From Adiantum capillus-veneris (Eukaryota; Streptophyta; Polypodiopsida; Polypodiales; Pteridaceae): a stretch of 64,000 nt of DNA. This document shows, piece by piece, positions 1 to 11,388 of this stretch (positions are counted from its first letter, which is position 1; each line of letters opens with the position of its first letter). Location: NCBI GenBank assembly GCA_014529385.2, contig CM043953.1:94461342-94525341 (forward strand), written 5' to 3'. Below the pieces are notes generated by a model. That model did not search any database, was not told where the DNA came from, and saw only the letters and a program-made list of their open reading frames with translations. The position numbers were made by a program, and so were the translations under genes.

Positions 1-209
1 AATTTTGGTTTCCGGTGAGTGATTTTCCTTCACGCACGATGGATTCTCCTCATAATGGGGGCCTTACAAATGTGCGATTTTACCACAGAAAATTACAAGG
101 GTAAATCAGGCTCCATACTTAACATGTCTAATACATATCGGTTAAGGACTGAGGGTCCATCGAGTGGTGTGAAAAAAAAGATAAGGTGGGATGGGGGATG
201 GACAAAAAC

Positions 210-959
210 CTAAGATGAGATAGGTGAGGAGGGGGAAGCTGGTTTGGGAGTTCGAAACTCTTGGATGATGGCCTTACCTCCTCGGTACACTGCCCATTTC
301 CCTGTTGTGCGTGCTTCGCGCATCTTTTGGAGTTCAGCCTTCTTCTGTTTGAGTTGGGTGGGTGTGAGATCTTCAGAAAACCAAATTTTTGTGTCCTTGA
401 GAAGCTTCTATTGCTCAAGGAGCTTGACTCGATCCGCTTTGGTCTTGAAGGTAAGAACTGCATGGTTGGTGCGATGCTCGTGAGCGAGAGTGGTGATTGT
501 CGATGGATCCCATTGTATCATGGGGGTTGTTGTTTGGATGCAAGCAAAAGACTCGTGGAACTTGGGGTTCTCCTTTCCTTGCCAATCGCTCGGGAGCCCG
601 CCAATGCGAACATTGAGAGCAATGGCCTCTTGTCGTTGTTGTTCGCGTAGCGTAGACGCCACACGGTCTTCTACTTTGCGGAGGATGACATCTTGCAGTT
701 TAGTCTTGACCTTCTCGGTGAGTGTAATTTCTGCCTCCGTATTGAGCTTGATTTCCTTTTGCTCCATCTTCCCCTTGTTGGAGTTCTCCGCTGTGGTGAG
801 GCGAGACTCAATGGCTATGAGTCTTTCCTTCAGAGCGTCGTTTTCCTTGTGAAGTTTTTCGACTTCATGTTGAAGCCGGGCTATACTGTCCACTTGTGGG
901 GGTGTTGCCATGACACCAGCGAATGTGAGCTTCCCGCGAGATGAAGCCCGAGTGGCCAT
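210..959 (-). pseudogene. LINE (non-LTR retrotransposon) ORF1-like protein, broken by one stop
   Basis: Read on the minus strand from an ATG at 959, this gives about 249 codons with one in-frame TAG at 408-410. The N-terminal half is a coiled coil (heptad-like 'LQHEVEKLHKENDALKERL'). A basic region and an RRM-like segment follow ('ALNVRIGGLP'). After the stop the same frame continues with 'KIWFSEDLTPTQ' and 'GKWAVYRGGKAII'. Coiled coil, RRM and a 'DLTP' C-terminal motif are typical of L1-type ORF1 proteins, which bind the element's RNA in the ribonucleoprotein particle. The reverse transcriptase ORF2 would lie left of the window and is not visible. The TAG fits a CAG codon hit by C-to-T. The family call is by motif recognition only; a host coiled-coil gene is less likely. 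Confidence 0.6.
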
Positions 960-1320
960 GGTGGGCACTCAGTCTAGGAAGCAAATTCAAAATGAAGGCT
1001 TGGGCTTCGTTTAATTAAAAGCTGCCTGTGTGTGGCACGTCGAGAGCAGCAAAGCGAGCATCGCGAGAGCAGCAAAGCAAGCCTCTGTCCGAGTCTACAC
1101 AGACCGAGTCTGGGCGCAATCAGGCAGAGGTCAAGTCATCAGAGCCTGAGCTTGGGTGGCTAGGGCCGGGGCAAAGACGACCAGCATCGTACAGAGCTTC
1201 GAAGGGGATCTCACTGTTGAGGGGGGTTGAGCTGAGGCTTAACGCCTCCCCCAAGGGCAACCCCTCGCCCAGGGGGGGCTGAGGAGGACGTTGGAGCTAG
1301 GTGCTAGGGTTAAGAGCTCT

Positions 1321-1324
<4 letters not shown>
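960..1324. other. Presumed 5' leader of the LINE relic; no gene
   Basis: GC-rich, low-complexity sequence lies upstream of the minus-strand ORF1 start. It contains a short direct repeat of 'GAGAGCAGCAAAGC' around 1043-1080. No convincing coding potential was seen in any frame. Confidence 0.4.

Positions 1325-1399
<75 letters not shown>
1325..1399. repeat. (GA)n microsatellite
   Basis: Uninterrupted GA dinucleotide run of about 75 bp. It creates spurious Arg-Glu and Ser-Leu reading frames on the two strands. Confidence 0.97.
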
Positions 1400-1402
<3 letters not shown>

Positions 1403-1546
1403 ATCTATAGGGAAGGCATGCATATGGCCTTGATTCTGTGGTACTTTTACAAGGCTTCCATATGGTCGTTGGCATGGCAGATTTGACGCATGCTGACATG
1501 GCATATTTTTACGATAGGGTGATTTTGGATATTGATCACTATAATG

Positions 1547-2064
1547 TGTTATGGACTTGGGCATCCCAAATCATTAATCTAGCACGATAGAACAGATAAT
1601 CAGTTAAAATAATTCATAAATTTATCACACTTTCAAATTAGAGTCAACACGGCCCGATGCAGTTCCATGCCCAGAGGTATTGGCCCCAAAATCTAGCACC
1701 CTTTCGGTATTTATTTTTATATCAATGCTTGAGTAAAGTTAAAACTCTCAAGGGACCTCTTCTCTCAGACTCTGTGTCCAAATGCTCTGTAGAGTGAGGC
1801 CACAAAGGTCTTATTTATTATAAAAGGATGCCCCAAAAGCAGTAAACCCAAAAGCTTCTAGTCCAAAATTTATCCCAAAAAGTAGCCAACATAAATGGAA
1901 AAAATATGTATAGTCTACCACATCAGAAACTACCGGTGCAAAACGTGTAAATCTATATTGTCTACCACATCAACATGTCAGTGCAAATTTTGGAGCTTTC
2001 ATACAACAGTCCACATCATCTCTTCCGATCTCGAGTGCTCATGCCACATCAGCACTTTGTGACA
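1547..2064 (-). repeat. 3' LTR of the old minus-strand element
   Basis: It aligns along its whole length with 10486-11003, with shared blocks such as 'GGGATGCCCCAAAAG'-like and 'TTCTAGTCCAAAAT'. The left flank is TAATG. In element sense it begins TGTCA and ends TAACA. Confidence 0.85.
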
Positions 2065-2080
2065 TACCCCCTCTTGAAAG
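2065..2080 (-). promoter_or_regulatory. Polypurine tract of the old element
   Basis: On the minus strand this reads CTTTCAAGAGGGGGTA directly before the 3' LTR start TGTCA. This is the expected position and composition for plus-strand priming. Confidence 0.7.
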
Positions 2081-3721
2081 AATTATAATTACCCTCGATT
2101 ATGCCTAAAAAATCAAACCTAAGCCATAAACTAGTTCAGTAAAAATTGACTCTAAGTACCAATGCACTAGAAGAGACAAGTCCAGCACTTGTACAAAGAT
2201 GACAATCATATCACATTTAGGTCAAATCATATAGAATCCATTCTCATCCAGGACCATGATTCCTAGCAACGTATTTAGCAATTGCATCTAGATCCACATC
2301 AAACCTCACAGATTAACTAATCCTATATTGTGATCATGTCCATAGATTTCTCAAGACCAAAATGTTGCAATCATTTCCTCAATCATTCCATCTGCACTCA
2401 AATACAATCACATATGTGACTAATCCTTTTCTAGAATTTCAATCCATCAATTAGACACCGAGTTCATATTGACAGAGTGTTTCAATCATTTAGTTCTAAT
2501 CATCTTTTTGTTGTGTGGCCATCTTGTCCCTTGGGAACTCTTGATGTGCTCACCACACTTTCATTCAATCATCAATCATCATCATCATTCAAAATTCATG
2601 ATTCTTATTCAAATCGTGATCATGTTCAATCTGGAGCTATCATTGCTCCCAATTTCATTCATCATCATTGATTTCACCTATTATCTACACACAAATAGCA
2701 AGTTCTTTTAAAAACATTTATTTCATACATAAATCAGAATCATCTTCGGGAATTTCCCATTTCAAAGTTCTTCATTCACATACTTAGTTCATATTGAACA
2801 CATGTTTCAATCATTTAGTCTAGTCATCTTATCCATCCAAAAGTCTAGGTGCACCTAGATCACTATGTAGCCATCTCATCCCACAGAAACTCTTGATATG
2901 CTCACCACAATATCCAATCATCTCATTCATATGAGAATCTTGATGCACTAGAATCATTCATCATCATTCAACATTCCTCATGCATCATCATCAATTCATT
3001 TAAATTTCAAAACAAAATTCATCGTTTTTATCTTGAATGGACAGATTTCCTGAGCTATTGTTGCTCCCGATTGCTTTCAGACGCAAATTCCTTGCCATGT
3101 CATCCTCGATTTCACTTGCAAAACAAGAAAATGGTTCACCTTGTTGCAAAAGAGTTGATGTGGGGCTCCATGCTTCCAAATACTTTCATATGCATGTTCC
3201 TTGCTCCTAGTAGTTATCTGCACATAGACAACAAAAGCATCCAAAAACATTAATTTCACACATATTGAAATTTTTTGCAAAAACCTTGATTTTCTAGAGT
3301 TGTTGGATATAAGATCCATTCATGTCAATACGGGAGCTTGTTGAAAGAATCAATTTTGCCTTCTGTTGCCTATCCAAATTCTTAGCCATCGAAAAGATTT
3401 TTAAAGGTCTTCTTGCAAACTTTTCTGTCAAACATTTTTCTTATTCTTTGTTCTTTTCTTCAACTCTTGCATTGGATTTCAACTTTTCTTTGCTTGCCCA
3501 CTGAGAGGTGTTATCTCTGTTAGATTCTTGATGAGGTCCCATGTGTAATCTGGGATTCTTTATGGCTTATGCCCTATAAGATAGAGCAATCAAGATGGAA
3601 ACATGCTCATAGGAGCACGTGCGATGTGTGATGTTACGAAGGGTGGGAGTGGCTAATAATTCCAAGGTTGGGGCACGAAGATTGTTTAATAGAAATTTCC
3701 AAAGTTCCCAAGTGCTCTATC
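2081..3721 (-). other. Internal region of the old element, non-coding
   Basis: AT-rich sequence with many CATCATTC-like words and no recognisable gag or pol motif in any frame. The reading frames of 60-80 codons here look random. Its right end is the CTATC target duplicated by the copia insertion. Confidence 0.6.
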
Positions 3722-3911
3722 TGTTGGGGTATAAAGCCCAATGTGGTCGCCCAGGTAAGTGGGCAGGCCGCCAGGTATGTACACATTCTTTTGTAAAAAC
3801 CTAATAAGAACTCACTATGCTCTACACATTACAGTAGAGCAAGTTCACCATATCGTCGTGCTCTTCTTCTCGCACTCTCTCTCGCGTCGCACTTCCGCTC
3901 GTACTCCTTCA
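3722..3911 (+). repeat. Copia 5' LTR
   Basis: 190 bp, TGTTGGGG to CCTTCA, matching 10227-10420 nearly base for base. CTATC precedes it. Confidence 0.95.
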
Positions 3912-3913
3912 AC

Positions 3914-3925
3914 TGGTATCAGAGC
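3914..3925 (+). promoter_or_regulatory. Primer-binding site, tRNA-iMet type
   Basis: TGGTATCAGAGC lies two bases after the 5' LTR and is the standard plant copia site complementary to the 3' end of initiator-Met tRNA. Confidence 0.9.
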
Positions 3926-4135
3926 TCAGATCGAGGCTTGGGGCAGCACTGCAGGAGGCTAGAGTCACCAGCTCAGATTGGAGTGAAATTCGACAGGTGA
4001 AGACACGGCCCCAAGTCCTGTGGGAAGGCGCGAAGGGCTCGGTGATCTCAGAATTTCATTCTGAGGTCATCTTGGCCACCGTTCGGCTTCGACAAAGGTC
4101 TGTGCAAGCCATTTTCGACTACGTGGTCTCGGCGG

Positions 4136-5076
4136 TGTCAGGAGTTTTTTGGAGCAAGGGATTGCGCATATGTACATATACATGCATGGTGCATCAAATA
4201 AAGGATTGCCCATTTTCCTTAGCCAGGTGGTTATGTGGGGCCCACATGTGTACAGGTAGGACAGGGTGTACATAGTGCATCGAATTTCACTATTACCAGT
4301 ACCACTGTGTTTTTCTACAATAATGAGGAGTTTATAGCGTGTAAAACTTCTCGAGGATGATATCCATGGGCCGACGACATGAGGTCAGCACGTGCGTCAG
4401 ATGGCATCTAGTGGCGTCAGGAGGGCGAACGAGGTCAATATTTGCACGCGGATGAGGACGGACACAACGTGGGTGTTTTCTTGTGAGAGTTATGCAGAAA
4501 GGTCATCATTAGGACCACTTTTTGGGGCCACTTCACGTGGTGGCGAGATGCATTATTGAAAAAAGCTGAGTGCCAGGTGTGCGAATGATGCAGAAAGGTG
4601 ACAACTATGCACTGCGAGGTCATTTTTTGGCCTGTTCGGGGTCCGTTTGAGGTCATCTAAAAGGCCAAGGGTGCCCAAGTAATAAAGCTAAGTGTGGGAA
4701 CTGAAAAAACAAAGAAAAGACCAGAAAAAACGTGGAGAAGAGAGGAGGAACAGCCGCAGGTGTGTTTTTTTGGGTTTTTGGAGCCTGTTTTGGCCGTAAA
4801 CTGCTCATCCGAGGTCGGATTTGAGCACTTTGACATTGTAGACTGGGGTTTTGGGCCGTTCCGGACGCGATGGCGCTGTCCATTTTTCCAAATTCCTCAC
4901 TCTTTTCCTGCTATTTTTCTGTGTAAGTTTCTCCTATGAGCGAAGTTTCTACTCTAGTTTGTGATTGTATCTGGCTTATTTTACCCATATTGTATGAGCT
5001 ATTTGCCCCATTGGTGTTGGCCCAAGCTCAATTGTATCTAAACATCAGAAATTCTCCTCTTTTGAGCTAGTTTTTT

Positions 5077-5115
<39 letters not shown>

Positions 5116-5298
5116 TGTGTGTCTGTGTGGAGTGGGCAAGTGGATAGTCTCTCTCCTCTCACTCCAGAGGTGTGTTCCCTGTCTCGGCCAGGTGTGTTGT
5201 CTAAGCCGAGTGGTGCCCCATAGTGTGTATGTGTATCTTCCCAAGAGTGTGTGTCGGGTCGTTATAGAGGCGTTGTGTGTGTTTTCATCCCGCTCACA
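4136..5298 (+). mobile_element. Solo LTR of the 53.9-60.3 kb gypsy family, inside the copia leader
   Basis: This 1163-bp segment begins TGTCAGGAGTTTTTTGG and ends CCGCTCACA. It matches the LTRs at 53929-55067 and 59177-60316 over their full length. It is flanked by GCGG on both sides (4132-4135 and 5299-5302), a 4-bp duplication like the ACGG around the complete copy. Only one LTR is present, so it is the product of LTR-LTR recombination. A GT run lies at about 5078-5113. Confidence 0.9.
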
Positions 5299-5302
5299 GC
5301 GG

Positions 5303-6173
5303 GTGCAGATCCGACCCTACAAATTTGGGGTTTTCGGCCTACGACTGCAGGTGCTGAGGATATCGACACTCCCAGAGTGTTGATTTGTGGCTGTCTACTC
5401 ATCGAAGGACGGCTCACAGTTCTTGGAGGCGTGTCACATACGACACGGGCGCATCTACACACAGACTGTAGGCGACATCCACTAGTTCATCAGGTAGCTT
5501 GTGTTTGCTGCTTGATATTCCAGATTTCACCCTGACATTGTAGGTACTTCCACATGGGATGTATTGTCAGAGATGATGTATGTCTGTTGAGGGTTTGCTG
5601 GCTGTGAGTCACGCAGCAAACAACCGCCGCAGTGGTTACAGCATACAGTGGGAGATTTGTGGATGTATGGCTTTGTGGGAAGTCTATGTACTGTCAGATT
5701 TACTACAGCCTTTGTTGAGGGTCGAGTGAGGTTTTATTGAGCTGGGGGATTCTCGAATGTTGAGATCCTTTCGGTGATACAGTTCTTGGAGCGATCCCTC
5801 GAGCACCCTTAGATAGGCAGCTAGGATGTATTGACTGTGAGTTAGACAGTTGGGATTGCATCTTTGCTTTACTGCCGTTGAGGCATTGTCGCAGTCTATG
5901 CTTATAGGACAGTGACAGGACAATGAGAGACAGTACAGGTGCAGGACAAGTTTACCCGCAGCTTACAGTGTCTGAGAGAGTGTTTTTTGAGATGTTTTTT
6001 GGTCTATTTTTAGTACACCATAGCCATTTTACAAAGGAGACTCTGCCAAAATTTCTACAGAATCTGAAGCTTTCTTGGTTCATTTGACAGGTTGATATTG
6101 GTTCAGAGGTCAGTTTACAGGGGAAACTCTGCCGACTTTTTCCCAGAAAAGTAAACTATTGTGAAGCGTAGCT
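5303..6173 (+). other. Copia leader, non-coding
   Basis: About 870 bp between the solo LTR and the gag ATG without a convincing reading frame. About 5705-5800 is strikingly similar to the leader of the unrelated gypsy element at about 55483-55580. Confidence 0.6.
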
Positions 6174-7490
6174 ATGGCTGGATCACAGGACACTGCTCTT
6201 TACAATATCAAGAAGCTGGATGGAACCAATTTCCCATTGTGGAAGAATCAGATTTGGCACGTGTTGGTACAAAAGAAGAAGATAAAACCTATAAAGCTCA
6301 AAGGGATAAAACCAGAAGATATGGACGAAGATGAATGGAGTGAAATGGATGAATTGGCACTTTCTACCATTATGCTGACTTTGGCAGAAAGCGTTTACTT
6401 CAATGTAGCAGACGAGATGTCGGCTTATCAAGCATGGTTAAAGCTGAGTGATCTTTATGAGAAGCAGAGTGCAGCTTCACAGGTATACTGGCTTAAGAAG
6501 CTTGTTGACTTGAAGATGAAAGAAGGGACACCTATGTCCAATCATCTGAATGAATTCAACACAATCTATAGTCAGTTGTCAGCTCAAGGTGTCAAGTTTG
6601 ATGAACCTGTTAGAGCTATATTCCTGTTGATCACATTGCCGAAAAGTTGGGACACTTTTTGCACAGCTTTGAGTAATTCTGCACCTCCAGATCGTTTGAA
6701 CATAGCAGGTGTAGAAGGAAGTCTGCTTATTGAAGAAACCAATAGAAAGACAATGGACAAAGGCAAAGGAACAGCCTTAGTTGTCAGGGGAAGGACCAAA
6801 GAAAAGTACAAAGGTGGAAAGAGGAGCCAGTCTCGTAGCAAGTCTCATAGTGCTAAAGGCAAGAGTGACATAGAATGCTACCATTGTGGCAAGAAGGGTC
6901 ACATGAAAAGAGACTGCAGAGAATGGAAAGCAGAAAAAGGCAAAGAGAAAGCTGAAGACCATGGTGAGAAGAACAAGTCCTCATTGAAGATTCAAGAAAT
7001 AAATGTGACAAACACTGTTGCAGAGGATGACAGTCTAGTGTCAGGAGACGTCTACTTCAAGAATACAATGGACTTAGCTCTTCTTACAGCATCTGATGGA
7101 AATGCACTGAGTGACTGGATTATAGACTCAGGGGCATCACTTCATGTGTCTCCAAACAAGGAGTGGTTTACTTCTTATGTGACCACTAAAGATCATGTTC
7201 GGCTAGGCAATGGGAAGACATGTGAGATCTTAGGTGTTGGAGATGTTCAATTGAAGTTTCAGAATGGCTCTTCTTTCACGCTGAAGAATGTGAAACATGT
7301 TCCTGCAATTACAAAGAGCTTGATCAGCACAGGTTTACTTGATGATGCTGGCTACGTCACCACTTTTGGACAGAACATGTGGAAGATATCCAAGGGTTCT
7401 ATGACAGTAGCACATGGAGTAAAGTCTGGAGGACTTTACATGATTTATGTATCAAATGTCTCTAAAAATGTAATCAATGTAACCGAGTAG
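6174..7490 (+). CDS. Copia gag and protease part of the polyprotein
   Basis: 438 codons from ATG 6174 to TAG 7488-7490. The N-terminal 200 residues are a UBN2-type gag, starting 'KLDGTNFPLWKNQI'. A basic Ser/Arg/Lys linker comes next, then a CCHC knuckle 'CYHCGKKGHMKRDC' near residue 235 for RNA binding. The aspartic protease follows, with the active site 'WIIDSGASLHVS' near residue 315. The frame then enters the pre-integrase domain and stops. The next sense codon continues in the same frame with 'SLWHSRLGHM', so the TAG interrupts one long polyprotein. It could be a mutation or a read-through site; I favour mutation because the copy also carries a frameshift. Gag forms the particle and the protease matures the polyprotein. 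Confidence 0.9.
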   Translation: MAGSQDTALYNIKKLDGTNFPLWKNQIWHVLVQKKKIKPIKLKGIKPEDMDEDEWSEMDELALSTIMLTLAESVYFNVADEMSAYQAWLKLSDLYEKQSAASQVYWLKKLVDLKMKEGTPMSNHLNEFNTIYSQLSAQGVKFDEPVRAIFLLITLPKSWDTFCTALSNSAPPDRLNIAGVEGSLLIEETNRKTMDKGKGTALVVRGRTKEKYKGGKRSQSRSKSHSAKGKSDIECYHCGKKGHMKRDCREWKAEKGKEKAEDHGEKNKSSLKIQEINVTNTVAEDDSLVSGDVYFKNTMDLALLTASDGNALSDWIIDSGASLHVSPNKEWFTSYVTTKDHVRLGNGKTCEILGVGDVQLKFQNGSSFTLKNVKHVPAITKSLISTGLLDDAGYVTTFGQNMWKISKGSMTVAHGVKSGGLYMIYVSNVSKNVINVTE

Positions 7491-9575
7491 CCGAACGTTT
7501 CTTTGTGGCATAGCCGGTTAGGACATATGTCCAAGAAGGGAATGGAAATCTTGTCTCGTTATGGTTATTTGCCTGGATTTTCATTTAATGATTTTGAATT
7601 CTGTGAACATTTTCTGTATGGTAAGAAAACACAACAGCCACATAAGCATAGAAGCAGTAGAAGAGATACACAGTTGGCACTTGTTCATAGTGATTTGTGT
7701 GGACCTATGCCTAACCTATCTCTAGGGGGAGCTTCTTACTTTATGACATTTATAGATGATTACTCGAGGAAAGTATGGGTTTACTTTCTCAAGCACAAGG
7801 ATGAAGCGTTTAGTGTTTTCAAAATGTTTGTGACACTTGTGGAGAATCAGAGTGGCAAGAAGCTTAAATGCTTACGCACTGACAATGGTGGAGAGTATGT
7901 TTCAAAGGCCTTTCAGGACTTTTGTGAGTCAAAAGGTATAAAACGTGAACTTACTGCTCCTTACAATCCTCCTCAAAATGGTGTTGATGAGAGGATGAAT
8001 AGGACCATACAAGAGAAGGTCAGAAGTATGTTGTCTAATGCACAGCTGCCAAATGGGTTTTGGGCTGAAGCTGTATCAACAGCTGTTCATCTTGTAAATA
8101 GATCTCCTAGCAAGGTTTTGCAGAAGGATTCAATGTCAGAGATGGTATGGTCAGGCAAAATTCCCTCATACACGCATCTCAGAGTCTTTGGCTGTGAGGC
8201 ATATACTCACGTTCCAAAGGAATTTAGGAACAAACTTGAGCCAAAGAGTAGAAAGTGCATCTTTCTAGGCTATGGTAATTCTGGTGAGATGGGGTACAGA
8301 CTTTGGGATCCCGAATCCAGAAAGGTTGTCCACAGCAATGATGTTCACTTTAATGAATCCAAATATCATTCTAAACGAGAGAGGGTTGAGGAGATTAGAA
8401 GAGTTGTCTTCCAAGAAGATGGACCTGCACGTGCAAGACAAAATGTCAGAGCTCAAGAGGAGCAAGGACAGGATAGAGTGGAACCACAGGTTGTGGCTGA
8501 GCCTGAGCCACCTATTGTGCATAGATCTGGACGTGTCATGCGACCTCTTGATAGGTTTGTTCCATCTATGAAATATGTCATGTTGACTGATTGCAATGAG
8601 CCTTCATGTTACAAGGAAGCAGTGCAAATGAAGGACTCCGGGAATTGGCAATTGGCCATGCAGTCAGAGATGAAAGCTCTGCATAAAAACCAGACATGGA
8701 AGCTAGTTAAATTACCACAGGGCAAAAAGGCTCTACCCTGTAAATGGGTTTACAGGTATAAGATCACCGCTCATGATAGTCAGCCAAAGTACAAAGCAAG
8801 GCTTGTTGCCAAGGGCTTTAAGCAAGAACAAGGCATTGACTTTGATGAAGTCTTCTCTCCGGTGGTCAAGATGACTACATTGAGATTCTTTCTTGCATTG
8901 GTTGCCATATTAGATTTGGTGTTACACCAAATGGATGTCAAGACAACGTTCTTGCATGGTGATTTAGATGTGGAAATTTACATGCAGCAGCAAAAAGGGT
9001 TTGTTGAGAAAGGCAAGGAAGATTGGGTATGCCAGTTGTTAAAGAGTCTTTATGGCTTAAAACAATCACCGAGGGCATGGTACCATAAATTCCACAAGTT
9101 TATGCTTTCTCAAGGCTACAAACGTAGTGAGTTCGATCACTGTCTATATACAAAGAAGGCTAAGGATGGCAGTTGGCTGATCCTTATTTTGTATGTGGAT
9201 GACATGTTGATTGTTGGCAAGCACTTGGAAGAAATTTCAGCTTTGAAGTCAAAGATGGCAAAATCGTTTGACATGAGAGACATGGGTGAGGCAAGTCATA
9301 TACTTGGTATGCGCATTGAGAGAGACAGATCAAAGAGGTTGATTTGTTTATCTCAAACAGAGTATATTGACAAGGTTTTGCAACGTTTCAATATGGAGAA
9401 GGGAAAGGCATTGAGTGTTCCATTGCCACCATATGTGAAACTTAGCAAACAAGATTGTCCTATGTCTGAGGAAGAACAGGCTGAAATGGATAAGATTCCA
9501 TATGCGTCTGCAGTGGGTAGTTTGATGTATGCAATGATGCTACTCGCCCAGACATTGCATTTGCAGTGGGAGTAG
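7491..9575 (+). pseudogene. Copia integrase and reverse transcriptase part
   Basis: Continuation of the gag frame after the TAG. The pre-integrase HHCC zinc region has 'WHSRLGH' and 'FEFCEHF', where the second Cys of the usual CxxC pair is Phe. The integrase core shows 'VHSDLCGP', 'LRTDNGGEY' and 'NGVDERMNRT', which supply the D, D and E. The reverse transcriptase follows with 'WVYRYK', 'MDVKTTFLHGDL' and the catalytic 'LILYVDDMLIV'. After 'GSLMYAM' the frame runs into a short wrong-frame tail ending at 9575. A one-base deletion near 9537 separates it from the RNase H frame. Function in the living element is cDNA synthesis and integration; this copy cannot make an intact protein. Confidence 0.88.
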
Positions 9576-10150
9576 TAAGTCGATACATGTCAAACCCAGG
9601 CAAGAAACATTGGGAGGCAGTGAAAGGAATATTGAGATACCTGAAAGCTACAAAGAGCATGCGCATATGCTATGGGAGTCAGGAGCTAAGTGTAAAGGGT
9701 TTTACAGACTCAGATTATGCAGGTGACTTAGACAACCGAAGGTCTACGTCAGGGTATGTCTTTACATTGGCTGGTGGAGCAGTATCATGGCGTTCTAGAT
9801 TACAAGATTGTGTTACTCAGTCTACTACAGAGGCTGAATATGTTGTAGCATCAGAGGCATGCAAAGAATCAATTTGGCTTAATCGACTAGTAACAAATTT
9901 GGGAATCAAAGAAGAGATGCCTGTGTTATATTGTGATAGTCAAAGTGCTATACAATTGGCTCGCAATCCAGTTTATCACTCAAAGACAAAGCATGTGGAT
10001 GTGAAGTATCATTTCATGAGGGAAATGCTCGAGGATAAGCAACTTCAGCTTGTCAAAGTTCACACCACAGAAAATCCTGCTGATCTACTTACAAAAGGAC
10101 TTCCCTCAGAGAGCTTTGCGCATTTTCGCAAGCAGTTAGGTGTAGGGTAG
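9538..10150 (+). pseudogene. Copia RNase H, frameshifted from RT
   Basis: After the one-base shift the frame reads 'TRPDIAFAVGVVSRYM', the usual RT to RNase H connection. RNase H motifs follow: 'FTDSDYAGD' (catalytic Asp), 'STTEAEYVVASEACKE' (Glu) and 'YCDSQSAIQLARNP' (Asp). The last is 'HVDVKYHFMREM', typical of copia C-termini. It stops at a TAG at 10148-10150, 66 bp before the purine tract. The domain degrades template RNA during reverse transcription. Confidence 0.88.
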
Positions 10151-10215
10151 TACATCTCTTGTATATTAGCTTGTATAGTAGCTTCTCTCACACTTAAAGT
10201 ACCACATTGGACTTT

Positions 10216-10226
10216 AAGTGGGAGGT
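10216..10226 (+). promoter_or_regulatory. Copia polypurine tract
   Basis: AAGTGGGAGGT lies immediately before the 3' LTR start TGTTGG. Confidence 0.85.
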
Positions 10227-10420
10227 TGTTGGGGTATAAAGCCCAATGTGGTCGCCCAGGTAAGTGGGCGGGCCGCCAGGTATGTACACATATTCTTTTG
10301 TAAAAACCTAATAAGAACTCACTATGCTCTACACATTACAGTAGAGCGAGTTCACCATATCATCGTGCTCTTCTTCTCGCACTCTCTCTCTCGCATCGCA
10401 CTTCCGCTCGTACTCCTTCA
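10227..10420 (+). repeat. Copia 3' LTR
   Basis: 194 bp, near-identical to 3722-3911, followed by the CTATC duplication. Confidence 0.95.
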
Positions 10421-10473
10421 CTATCTACTCTTTGGTATGACGAGTATGCTTTGAGAAAAGCACACGCCTGAAG

Positions 10474-10484
10474 ATTTGATACCA
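10474..10484 (-). promoter_or_regulatory. Primer-binding site of the old minus-strand element
   Basis: On the minus strand TGGTATCAAAT lies one base after the LTR end TAACA. It matches the first eight bases of the initiator-Met primer site and then diverges, which fits an old copy. It fixes the element's direction. Confidence 0.7.
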
Positions 10485-10485
10485 C

Positions 10486-11003
10486 TGTTACAGACTTGGA
10501 CATCCCAAGTCGTTTAACTAGCATGATAAAGCAGAGAATCACTTAAAATACTTCACAACTTCATCACACTTTCAAAATAGAGTCAACACGATGCAATGTA
10601 GTTCCATGTCGGTATTAACTCCAAAATCAGGTGCCCCTTTTGACAGTATTTATTTTTATATTAATTCTTGAGCAAATTTACAACTCTAGAGGGACCTCTA
10701 CTCTCAGACTCTATGTCTAGATGCTCTACATAGTGAGGCCCTAAAGGTCTTCTTTTTTCTTACAAGGGATGCCCCAAAAGTAGTAAACTCAAAGCTTCTA
10801 GTCCAAAATCTATCCCAAAAACATCAAACGCATATGGAAAAAATTTGTGCAATCTCCCACATCAGTAGTTATCAGGGCAAAACGTGGAAATTTGTATTGT
10901 TTTCCAGATCACCATGTCAGTGAAAATTATAGAGCTTCTGTACAGTAGTCCACATCATCTATTCCGATCTCGGGTGGTCATGCCACGTCAGCATTTTGTG
11001 ACA
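10486..11003 (-). repeat. 5' LTR of the old minus-strand element
   Basis: 518-bp partner of 1547-2064, followed on the plus strand by TAATG at 11004-11008, the same 5 bp that precede the other LTR. Confidence 0.85.
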
Positions 11004-11008
11004 TAATG

Positions 11009-11388
11009 CCAATTCCTTTTGTGCTTTCAAAAAATAGTTGCAAATAGCATATTTATTTTGAGTGTTCTCAAGGTGAAGTGCCTATAAAGAGATTTTAGGG
11101 TGCCATAAGAACTTCAATGATGTGAGTGGGCTCACACAGAACAATTGTAACTATGACAACTCACTTATATGATTAAGAAATATAGCCAAGGTTGTCTAGT
11201 TGAAGGGACATCACTCTTTGAAGGGGAACTCCACCTCTTCCATGTCATCTTAGAGTTTGATTGTGAAGTATTCTCATCTATTTTCCACTTGTTCAGAAGA
11301 ATCTTTTAGTGACTTTCCCATTGGCGCATGGTGTCGTCCGGTGACAAGCTATCAGAGCTCAATTTTTTGCTTTTTAGGCAAGCAAATT
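11009..11388. other. Intergenic; no gene seen
   Basis: Low-complexity AT-rich sequence. A possible degraded primer-site-like 'CTATCAGAGCTC' lies near 11350, just ahead of a decayed gag region, but it is too weak to call. Confidence 0.4.

Larger units (their letters stand above)
3722..10420 (+). mobile_element. Ty1/copia LTR retrotransposon, nested
   Basis: About 6.7 kb, bounded by LTRs of 190 and 194 bp that begin TGTTGGGG and end CCTTCA, with perfect CTATC duplications at 3717-3721 and 10421-10425. An initiator-Met-type primer site follows the 5' LTR and a purine tract precedes the 3' LTR. The order gag, protease, integrase, RT, RNase H is that of Ty1/copia. The LTRs differ by about four substitutions and two small indels, so it is much younger than its host element. 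Coding is broken by one TAG and one frameshift, so it is probably not autonomous now. Confidence 0.95.
1547..11003 (-). mobile_element. Old LTR retrotransposon, minus orientation, split by a copia insertion
   Basis: Two directly repeated 518-bp sequences (1547-2064 and 10486-11003) begin TGTTA and end TGACA on the plus strand. They are flanked by the same 5-bp duplication, TAATG (1542-1546 and 11004-11008). A primer-binding-site-like sequence abuts the inner edge of the right copy, and a purine tract abuts the inner edge of the left copy, both in minus-strand sense. The element therefore reads right to left. The LTRs differ at roughly a fifth of positions by eye, so the insertion is old. Without the nested copia element the internal region is only about 1.7 kb and has no recognisable coding, so it is either a non-autonomous element or a deletion derivative. 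Confidence 0.85.

Noticed and set aside
4136-5298. Complete second retrotransposon in the copia leader
   Set aside because: Only one LTR is present and it is bounded by a 4-bp duplication on both sides, so it is a solo LTR.
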